From JBELHO01 sp042091375 (GTDB taxonomy: Bacteria; Pseudomonadota; Gammaproteobacteria; Enterobacterales; Alteromonadaceae), in assembly GCA_042091375.1 (NCBI GenBank), contig JBELHO010000042.1:1-27857 (forward strand): DNA of 27,857 nucleotides, given 5' to 3'. A program made the translations under genes and the position numbers. Positions 1-5,404 of this stretch are shown in pieces (position 1 is the stretch's first letter; every line of letters begins with the position of its first letter). Below the pieces are notes generated by a model. That model searched no databases, had not been told where the DNA came from, and worked only from the letters and a program-made list of their open reading frames with translations.

Positions 1-98
1 TATTTGATCAGTTTGTTTTAAAAAAACTTTCAAAGTGATTTTAAGGTCATTATCTGATATTGGACAGGGGTTTTTATTGTAACTGAAAAGAATGATTT

Positions 99-392
99 TT
101 GGAGAATAACACAATTCGAGAATTAAGTGTAAATGAAATGGAACAAGTGAATGGTGGGATCTTAGTTAATTTAGGAATGGCAATAGTAGGTGCCGCTGGC
201 AGTATGGCTGGTTACGCTATCGGTGGCCTTGTGAGTGGAAGTTTATCTGGAAAAGGGTTTGCTGGCGCTGCTACAGCTGGAGCTGTTACTGGGTTTGGAG
301 GGTTTACACCACATGCTGCATATGCTGGTGCAGCCGCTGGAGCCGCAGTATCCTCAGCTTTAAGTGAGGAATTGATGCATGTCGCAGAGTAA
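99..392 (+). CDS. Double-glycine leader bacteriocin/microcin-like precursor (peptide 1)
   Basis: Predicted secreted antimicrobial peptide precursor. The N-terminus carries a double-glycine leader ending EMEQVNGG at residues 13-20, the type cut by C39-peptidase ABC exporters such as the one at 1335. The 77-residue core after the GG is about 47% Gly plus Ala (16 G, 20 A), has no cysteine, and contains repeated GxxxG-like spacings, resembling colicin V/class II microcins and two-peptide bacteriocins that insert in membranes. The start is problematic. In the two sister genes the leader begins with ATG nine bases after GGAG; here that position (114) reads ATT. The only usual-type upstream start is TTG at 99, which has no good ribosome binding site. 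The gene overlaps the next small ORF by 14 bases. Antimicrobial activity is inferred; the leader class is directly visible. Confidence 0.75.
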   Translation: MENNTIRELSVNEMEQVNGGILVNLGMAIVGAAGSMAGYAIGGLVSGSLSGKGFAGAATAGAVTGFGGFTPHAAYAGAAAGAAVSSALSEELMHVAE

Positions 393-576
393 TATCAAAA
401 ATGCAATATCAGTCATTGGCAGTAGTTTACTGAGTATAGCTTTTGTTGCTATTTTGGATACTGTATTTTCAATTCAAGATACTAGTTTAAAGTTAACTTT
501 TGTTGCTTTTCTAAGTTCAACAGGGGCTATTGGGTTTTGTAATGTCATGAACAAAACAACACAAAATAAGAAATAG
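379..576 (+). CDS. Small two-helix membrane protein, candidate immunity protein for peptide 1
   Basis: A 65-residue protein I do not recognise by family. It has two hydrophobic segments, roughly residues 8-29 and 37-58, and a short basic tail ending NKTTQNKK, so it should sit in the inner membrane. The ATG at 379 lies inside the end of peptide 1 (14-base overlap) and has a Shine-Dalgarno-like GAGGA at 366-370 with 8-base spacing, which indicates translational coupling. Small membrane proteins coupled directly downstream of a class II microcin or bacteriocin gene are commonly the self-immunity proteins. That role is inferred from position and topology only. It might alternatively be an accessory peptide. 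Confidence 0.6.
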   Translation: MSQSNIKNAISVIGSSLLSIAFVAILDTVFSIQDTSLKLTFVAFLSSTGAIGFCNVMNKTTQNKK

Positions 577-715
577 GTACAACTCTTTCCCAAAGTGATG
601 GGATAGACATTTCATTGTCATAGGGCATAAATGCAAAAGGCTTTTCCAGAAAATAAAAGGGCTGACTTGAGTCATACTTTCACGAAAATAATTTTAGCGA
701 GAGTTAAAGCCAGCC

Positions 716-757
716 TATTGATTTGCAAACCCTATATTTAGGGTTTGCAAATCAATA
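716..757. repeat. Perfect 19-bp inverted repeat with 4-base loop
   Basis: The left arm 716-734 (TATTGATTTGCAAACCCTA) pairs without mismatch with 739-757 around the loop TATT. No T-tract follows, so it is not a standard intrinsic terminator. It lies about 45 bases upstream of the peptide 2 start. It could be a protein-binding operator, a cruciform-forming element or a mobile-element remnant; the sequence alone does not decide. Confidence 0.8.
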
Positions 758-760
758 ACC

Positions 761-780
761 CAACAATTAATTGATTGTTG
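761..780. repeat. Inverted repeat CAACAAT/ATTGTTG
   Basis: The arms 761-767 and 774-780 are perfectly complementary, and the inner CAATTAATTG (764-773) is itself a palindrome. It sits three bases after the larger hairpin and ends five bases before the GGATATATGGAG block, so it could affect expression of peptide 2. Function unknown. Confidence 0.55.
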
Positions 781-800
781 GATATATGGAGATTAACACA

Positions 801-1024
801 ATGCGTGAATTAAGTGTAAATGAAATGGAACAAGTGAATGTGGGCGGCATTACTCCTCTTGGTGAAGTTGTAGGAGGTTCGCTACAAGGTAGTGAACTTG
901 GTTTCTTGGGGGGCTAGAGGTGCTAAAGCTGTGCAGGTAGAGGTTTCCTTGGTGTGTCGGGGTAATGCTATTTGGAGCGGCTAGTGGCGCTTCATTTGTG
1001 ATGTTACGTTATGCATTGGAGTAA
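801..1024 (+). pseudogene. Frameshifted double-glycine leader bacteriocin-like gene (peptide 2)
   Basis: The ATG at 801 follows GGAG (788-791) with 9-base spacing and opens with the leader RELSVNEMEQVN, identical at DNA level to peptide 1 over 34 bases (118-151 versus 807-840). The frame stops at TAG 915-917 after 38 residues, following a run of six G at 908-913. Reading across frames recovers a plausible Gly/Ala-rich core: ARGAKAV, then GRGFLGVSG, then MLFGAASGASFVMLRYALE ending at TAA 1022-1024. At least two frame changes are needed. The leader also has an extra Val before the GG (VNVGG), shifting the usual spacing of the hydrophobic leader residues. I read it as a decayed relative of peptide 1. 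The 38-residue product of the open frame (801-917) could still be made. Confidence 0.65.
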
Positions 1025-1063
1025 GATAGTTTTTTTTACCTAAGTTCAATAAGGAGATTTATC

Positions 1064-1238
1064 ATGAAAATTTTAAAAGTTGCTATTGGGTATTTTTTGG
1101 GGCTTCTTTTGTTCTTTATTATTACTAGAAGAAACTGAAAAGTGGATAAGTTTTATAAACTCTCCCTATCATGATTTTGAAGATATGCTATATGGAGCAT
1201 TATATTTTACGTTGCTCTTTACATTATTTGATCAATGA
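1064..1238 (+). pseudogene. Frameshifted small membrane protein, candidate immunity gene of peptide 2
   Basis: The ATG at 1064 has a good ribosome binding site (AAGGAG, 1051-1056) and begins MKILKVAIGYF, but the frame closes at TGA after 24 residues. Removing one base, for example from the T6 run in TATTTTTTGGGG near 1091-1100, opens a frame to TGA 1236-1238 that ends LLEETEKWISFINSP...DMLYGALYFTLLFTLFDQ. The restored protein would be about 57 residues with two hydrophobic segments, like the small protein after peptide 1, and in the same relative place. The immunity role is inferred from that parallel. The defect could be real decay or a single-base sequencing error. Confidence 0.5.
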
Positions 1239-1304
1239 GTGTTAAAACGATTTTTAGAGTGAGTTAAAACTAGGTTTCTTATAATCGAGGAGGCTTTATT
1301 TTTT

Positions 1305-1334
1305 ATGTTTAATTTTCTAATGAATTTTTGCTGA
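1305..1334 (+). CDS. Nine-codon ORF directly abutting the exporter start
   Basis: AGGAGG at 1288-1293 precedes ATG 1305, which reads MFNFLMNFC and stops at TGA 1332-1334. The exporter ATG follows at once at 1335 in the same frame and has no ribosome binding site of its own. Either translation terminates and restarts at 1335, or TGA is a point mutation (for example from TGG) inside a longer exporter N-terminus. Both readings fit the sequence. Confidence 0.4.
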   Translation: MFNFLMNFC

Positions 1335-3506
1335 ATGTCTGAACACTTAATATTTAATTTTAAAAAGGTTCCACCCATTATTTTGCAAACAGAAATCGCA
1401 GAATGTGGTTTGGCTGCTATGGTAATGGTGGCTTGTTATTATGGGCACAAGCTGGATATGCCAGCAATGCGCAAGCGCTTTTCTGCTAATTTAAAAGGCA
1501 TGAACCTGCAACAACTGATCGAGTTAGGTGACAGCTTAGGGTTAGCTAGCCGTGCTTTGCAGTGTCCCATGGATGAGGTACATAAACTGCATACTCCTTG
1601 CATCCTACATTGGGATCTCAATCATTTTGTGGTGTTGACTAAAGTCTCTGGTAAAGCTTCAAACAATAGGCGCAGTGCTAAATTTTGCATAAATGATCCT
1701 GCTGTGGGTAAGCGTATTTTATCGGTTGGTGAATTTAGTCAACACTTCACCGGGGTTTGTTTAGAGCTAACCCCCACCAGCAAATTTGAAGTTAAACAAG
1801 AACAAGCCAAAATGAAGTTTGGCCAATTATGGTCTACTATGTCGGGTTTAAAATCAGGCTTAGTAAAGTTAATTGGTTTGTCTTTGGTGCTGCAACTGTT
1901 TGCTTTGATGACACCTTATTACATGCAGTGGGTAGTTGACGAAGTGTTGATCAGCTTTGATAAACCGCTGCTTGTGGTATTAGCCATAGGTTTTGCCTTA
2001 ATCGCCATTATTTCGACGGTGACGGATGCAGTGCGCAGCTGGTTGATCTTGCGTCTTGCTAGTGTGTTAAACATGCAGATGGGGGTAAACCTGCTCAGGC
2101 ATTTATTGCGGTTACCCATGAACTATTTTGAGTCGCGGCACATTGGCGATATAGTTTCGCGTTTTGGCTCGTTAGAGCAAATTCGCGAGCGAATTACCAC
2201 AGGTTTTGTTGAAACTTTAGTTGATGGGGTGATGGCGATCACTGTGCTGGCGATGATGTTGCTTTATTCAGTCAAACTCAGTGCTGTAGTATTAGGCGCT
2301 ATTGTACTTTATACCTTAGTGCGTTTAGCATTGTATCGCCCCTTACATCAAGCCACTGAAGCAATGATCCAAGCATCAGCCAAAGAGCAATCAAACTTTT
2401 TAGAAAATATTCGTGGCATGCAAACCATTAAGCTGTTTAGTAATGAATCACAACGCCAAGGTATTTGGCAAAATCGTTATGCCGAGGTGATCAACAGTGA
2501 AATACGTTTAGGCCGGTTAAATATCAGTTTTGATTCCTTTAATGGATTATTGTTTGGCTTAGAAAATGTCTTAGTGATCTACTTTGCGGCAACAATGGTC
2601 ATGGCCAACAGTTTAACTGTGGGCATGCTATTGGCTTTTATTGCTTACAAAGGGCAATTAACCAATAGATTTGCTAATTTAATTGAACAAATTATTCAGT
2701 TTAAGATGATGCGTTTACACCTTGACCGCATTGCCGATATTGCCCTTACTGAGCAAGAAGCTAACCGCGAAGGTGAAGGGGTATATCTAGCAAGTGGTAT
2801 AGCAAATCAAAAGTCACCTGAAGAAAATCAGTTTAAAGGTCAATTGACTTTAGAGAATATCTGCTTCAGCTATAGTGAAGAGCAAGCACTTATTTTAAAT
2901 CAGGTGAACTTAACGCTTAATGTTGGCGATTCTATTGCCATTACCGGTGTGTCAGGAGCTGGAAAGACGACCCTGATGAAAATCATGTTAGGTCTATTGC
3001 AGCCAACATCGGGTAAAGTGCTTCTCGATGGCAAAGACATCACTCAGCTTGGTTTAAAAAATTATCGAAAGCAGATAGCTGCGGTTATGCAGGATGATAC
3101 TTTATTAGCCGGCTCTATTGCCGACAACATTAGTTTTTTTGATCCGCAACACAATTATTTAAAAATAGAAAAATGTGCGCATTTAGCGGCAATTCATGAC
3201 GACATTACTCAAATGACCATGGGTTATAACGCATTAGTGGGTGATATGGGGGCAAACTTATCGGGTGGTCAAGTCCAGCGTTTACTGTTGGCTCGTGCCC
3301 TTTATCAATCGCCATGTGTATTATTTCTGGATGAAGCCACCAGCCACTTAGATAAAGGCAACGAGGCGAAGATCAGTAAACAAATAAAACATTTACCCAT
3401 GACCCGTATTACCATCGCTCATCGTCAAGAAACCATCAATATGGCGGAGCAGGTATATCATTTGGCACAGGGTAATCTAATTAACTTAACGGGTAGGTCG
3501 AGTTAA
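1335..3506 (+). CDS. C39-peptidase ABC exporter (bacteriocin processing and secretion, CvaB-like)
   Basis: Inner-membrane ABC exporter that should remove double-glycine leaders in the cytoplasm and export the cores. Domains in order: N-terminal peptidase C39 (about 1-150) with the motif QTEIAECGL carrying catalytic Cys24, His97 in NHFVVL and Asp121 in NDPAVG; a six-helix ABC transmembrane domain (about 165-470); and a C-terminal ATPase with Walker A GVSGAGKTT (538-546), signature LSGGQ (642-646), Walker B VLFLDE (Asp666, Glu667) and the H-loop in TIAHR. At 723 residues it has the usual length, and all catalytic residues are present. It lies 96 bases after the second peptide/partner pair and is the obvious processing enzyme for the three leader peptides. 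No HlyD/CvaA-type membrane fusion gene is visible, although gammaproteobacterial exporters of this type normally need one. Its translation appears to depend on the short ORF just upstream. Confidence 0.93.
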   Translation: MSEHLIFNFKKVPPIILQTEIAECGLAAMVMVACYYGHKLDMPAMRKRFSANLKGMNLQQLIELGDSLGLASRALQCPMDEVHKLHTPCILHWDLNHFVVLTKVSGKASNNRRSAKFCINDPAVGKRILSVGEFSQHFTGVCLELTPTSKFEVKQEQAKMKFGQLWSTMSGLKSGLVKLIGLSLVLQLFALMTPYYMQWVVDEVLISFDKPLLVVLAIGFALIAIISTVTDAVRSWLILRLASVLNMQMGVNLLRHLLRLPMNYFESRHIGDIVSRFGSLEQIRERITTGFVETLVDGVMAITVLAMMLLYSVKLSAVVLGAIVLYTLVRLALYRPLHQATEAMIQASAKEQSNFLENIRGMQTIKLFSNESQRQGIWQNRYAEVINSEIRLGRLNISFDSFNGLLFGLENVLVIYFAATMVMANSLTVGMLLAFIAYKGQLTNRFANLIEQIIQFKMMRLHLDRIADIALTEQEANREGEGVYLASGIANQKSPEENQFKGQLTLENICFSYSEEQALILNQVNLTLNVGDSIAITGVSGAGKTTLMKIMLGLLQPTSGKVLLDGKDITQLGLKNYRKQIAAVMQDDTLLAGSIADNISFFDPQHNYLKIEKCAHLAAIHDDITQMTMGYNALVGDMGANLSGGQVQRLLLARALYQSPCVLFLDEATSHLDKGNEAKISKQIKHLPMTRITIAHRQETINMAEQVYHLAQGNLINLTGRSS

Positions 3507-3554
3507 AATGCAAGTGAAGTAAAATATCCAGCCAATAATCACTTAAAATCATTG

Positions 3555-3614
3555 TATTCTTAACCCTAGTATTCTTAATCCTAGCTTTCTTGATCCTAGT
3601 TTTCTTAGTTAATC
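3555..3614. repeat. Imperfect 15-bp tandem repeat, about four units
   Basis: The units are TATTCTTAACCCTAG (3555), TATTCTTAATCCTAG (3570), CTTTCTTGATCCTAG (3585) and a more diverged TTTTCTTAGTTAATC (3600). They lie just downstream of the exporter gene and do not code for anything evident. Confidence 0.8.
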
Positions 3615-3779
3615 ATTTCGATATTGGTATAACATCATAGGCAAAATCACTTGATTGCCTTATCTAGTAAGCAGCAGATAAAATTTTACATTTTGAAAAC
3701 AAATGAAGTTAAATTTATGTTAATTAAAATTGACTAAATAGTTATTTGTACTAGTATTAGTAATTGACTACTGACTTGC

Positions 3780-3809
3780 TTTTAGTTGTTATAATTTTAG
3801 TTGTTATAA
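3780..3809. repeat. Perfect 15-bp tandem repeat x2 running into the gap
   Basis: TTTTAGTTGTTATAA occurs twice back to back and stops exactly where the Ns begin, so the true array is probably longer and collapsed or broke the assembly. Confidence 0.85.
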
Positions 3810-3909
3810 NNNNNNNNNNNNNNNNNNNNNNNNNNNNNNNNNNNNNNNNNNNNNNNNNNNNNNNNNNNNNNNNNNNNNNNNNNNNNNNNNNNNNNNNNNN
3901 NNNNNNNNN
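3810..3909. other. Assembly gap (100 N)
   Basis: Exactly 100 ambiguous bases, the conventional placeholder for a scaffold gap of unknown size. Short tandem repeats flank both sides (15-bp units left, 13-bp units right). Missing sequence here could contain further peptide, immunity or exporter-partner genes. Confidence 0.95.
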
Positions 3910-3993
3910 TGTTGTGACTTTTTGTTGTGACTATGTGCCATCTTAATAGGTTTTATTAGCATATTGTTTTGGCATGTTATTTTATATGCTGTG

Positions 3994-4027
3994 CCAGTTA
4001 AAACATTGATCCAGTTAAAGCACTGAT
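3994..4027. repeat. Imperfect 17-bp tandem repeat x2
   Basis: CCAGTTAAAACATTGAT (3994-4010) is followed directly by CCAGTTAAAGCACTGAT (4011-4027), differing at two positions. Non-coding. Confidence 0.75.
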
Positions 4028-4509
4028 ACACTAGAGGGCTGCTCCACTAGCGCTAAGCCAAATTAAGTGCTAGGCCAACTGAGCTCAGAACAAAGTAAAG
4101 CCGCTGTTTTATAACCTAGAAAGTAATTTGAAAGAAGCGAATGGGGTAGTAGCTTCTTAGTATTTAGGCGTTAGTGGCAGCTGAGTAACTGGCTCAGTGT
4201 TTCTTAGTTAGAAAATTCCCTACCGTTATTTTGATGTCGTTTTATGCAGAATTGACGACCGTTGTCTTAATATGTTTGTGCTTGTTTGTTGCTTTCTTTT
4301 GCTTTTGTTATTTATCTATATAGCAATTATTGCCAGTTATTGGTTAAGGGGTTTTTCTCATTGGGTGTTGTTTAGATTATGTCTTGTACTATTTTAGCGC
4401 CTTGAACCATACCCACTGGCTAATTTAGTGGCTATTTAAAATTTGTTGAGGAAAACAAACGGCTGATTTTAGTTCACTTTTGAGGGTACTGAACTTGGCC
4501 TAACTGAAC

Positions 4510-4532
4510 ACTCATTTTCACAGGAAGTGAGT
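4510..4532. promoter_or_regulatory. Stem-loop upstream of peptide 3
   Basis: ACTCATTTTC (4510-4519) can pair with GGAAGTGAGT (4523-4532) over 10 bp with two G-T pairs and a 3-base loop. No T-tract follows. It lies 60 bases before the peptide 3 start, probably in the leader transcript or promoter. Function unknown. Confidence 0.35.
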
Positions 4533-4592
4533 ACATTAATCATCCGATACCCTTTGTTGAAAAGATAGATCGGATATATGGAGAATAATATA

Positions 4593-4748
4593 ATGCGTAA
4601 ATTAAGTTTAAATGAAATGGAACAAGTGAATGGTGGCCGATGTTACCGCCGCACTGTTGTTTTAACAAGCCGTCAATATTTAGTCGTAAGATGTGGTCAT
4701 GTGATAAAACGAATATCACCCAAAAGACGAGGCAGAATTCGAATTTAA
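4593..4748 (+). CDS. Cationic two-cysteine double-glycine leader peptide (peptide 3)
   Basis: A 51-residue precursor. The leader MRKLSLNEMEQVNGG (1-15) is nearly the same as in peptides 1 and 2, and GGAG at 4580-4583 lies 9 bases before the ATG; a second in-frame ATG at 4578 would add five residues. The 36-residue core is unrelated to the other two: it begins RCYRR, has 12 Arg/Lys and no Asp/Glu, and contains two cysteines (Cys17, Cys34) that could form a disulfide in the periplasm or outside. The tail is Lys/Arg-rich (KRRGRIRI). It should be cut after Gly15 and exported by the C39 transporter at 1335, about 1.1 kb upstream across the gap. Antimicrobial function is inferred from the leader class and charge; I recognise no known bacteriocin family in the core. 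Confidence 0.72.
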   Translation: MRKLSLNEMEQVNGGRCYRRTVVLTSRQYLVVRCGHVIKRISPKRRGRIRI

Positions 4749-4839
4749 GTGTATTTAGTATGGTTAATTTTGTGCTTATAACAGATACTATTCACAACAA
4801 ATAATTATTTGATAAGTCTTATTTGCCATTCGGATAAAA

Positions 4840-4998
4840 TTGAAAAAATGTGTATTAATAGATGTATTAATCGTATTTTTAATTATTAATCTGAGCTTGA
4901 TAAAGTTTTTGGGTCGGAAACAGTTACGCAGTTTATTGCTGTTGTTGTTCCGGCCATTTCAATATGCCATCACATTAATGACAGTCTATTTTCACTAA
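4840..4998 (+). CDS. Possible small hydrophobic peptide after peptide 3
   Basis: A 52-codon frame starting at TTG 4840, reading KKCVLIDVLIVFLIINLSLIK and then a Leu-rich segment, with basic residues between two hydrophobic stretches. Its place, about 90 bases after peptide 3, and its topology match the small membrane proteins after peptides 1 and 2, so it might be an immunity protein. Against it, there is no ATG in frame and no clear ribosome binding site. AT-rich sequence can give such a frame by chance. Confidence 0.25.
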   Translation: MKKCVLIDVLIVFLIINLSLIKFLGRKQLRSLLLLLFRPFQYAITLMTVYFH

Positions 4999-5287
4999 TT
5001 GAGTTATTTGTTAATTATTCAAACCGAGAATTGGTTTTTGAAATATATGCTCGATGCTTATGATATTAATTGATACACCCGCTGGGTTGAGCCATTGATT
5101 CAGAGAGAAACATGCAACATGAATTTTTTTTACAAAAAATTTATAGTTATTATAGTGTTGAGTATTTCTTTGATCACCTAATACTAGTTGAAATTTCATT
5201 GTTGCAGTTGTTGTAAAATTGGTTGTCATCATTTTTTAAGACATACTTTATGAAATTGTCATTTAAATGCGTTTTCAAACTATCTGG

Positions 5288-5327
5288 CCATGGGGTTTAA
5301 AATATACCCATGGAATTTAGAATATAG
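5288..5327. repeat. Imperfect 20-bp tandem repeat x2
   Basis: CCATGGGGTTTAAAATATAC (5288-5307) is followed directly by CCATGGAATTTAGAATATAG (5308-5327), 16 of 20 identical. It lies in the probable promoter region of the HDOD gene, so it may carry regulator sites or be a neutral duplication. Confidence 0.7.
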
Positions 5328-5404
5328 CGAGGTAAATTAAAGGTATCCTTGTGTGAACTGTGCTATTTTTGCTAACAGGAGATTACACAAATCAAGGTTG
5401 TCTT

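Larger units (their letters stand above)
577..785. other. Intergenic stretch before peptide 2, with two hairpins
   Basis: No coding sequence seen. It contains the 19-bp palindrome at 716-757 and a smaller one at 761-780. It ends in GGATATATGGAGA, a block that is repeated before peptide 3 (4572-4584) and includes the ribosome binding site. No convincing sigma-70 promoter could be assigned. Confidence 0.5.
3507..4577. other. Repeat-rich non-coding stretch around the assembly gap
   Basis: More than 1 kb without a supportable gene. It holds three short tandem-repeat blocks (3555-3614, 3780-3809, 3994-4027), the 100-N gap and a small repeat just right of it (TGTTGTGACT at 3910-3919 and 3923-3932). 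Further on are AT-rich sequence with many stop codons, a hairpin at 4510-4532 and a 7-bp inverted repeat (ATCCGAT 4542-4548, ATCGGAT 4569-4575) ending just before the peptide 3 ribosome binding site. Confidence 0.6.
4749..5404. other. Mostly non-coding stretch between peptide 3 and the HDOD gene
   Basis: AT-rich. The only coding candidate is a hydrophobic ORF at 4840-4998, listed separately. A 73-codon minus-strand frame at 5011-5232 has no family features and looks spurious. A 20-bp tandem duplication lies at 5288-5327. The promoter of the HDOD gene is presumably near the right end, but I cannot place it. Confidence 0.5.

Noticed and set aside
604..621. TAGACAT-TTCA-TTGTCAT, a Pho box-like sequence upstream of peptide 2
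   Set aside because: The 7-4-7 spacing fits, but the first half matches only 4 of 7, no -10 follows at the usual distance, and it lies about 180 bases from the gene. Likely chance in AT-rich sequence.
716..757. Hairpin considered as a rho-independent terminator or an integron attC site
   Set aside because: No T-tract on either strand, and no GTTRRRY-type core sites or integrase gene nearby.
3555..4027. Tandem repeats considered as a CRISPR array
   Set aside because: The units are 13-17 bp and directly adjacent, without unique spacers, and no cas genes are present.
3764..4031. Open frames on both strands running through the N block
   Set aside because: They stay open only because the 100 Ns contain no stop codon; nothing coding can be claimed there.
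5011..5232. 73-codon minus-strand frame
   Set aside because: No family motif, no clear ribosome binding site, and the composition is that of AT-rich intergenic DNA.
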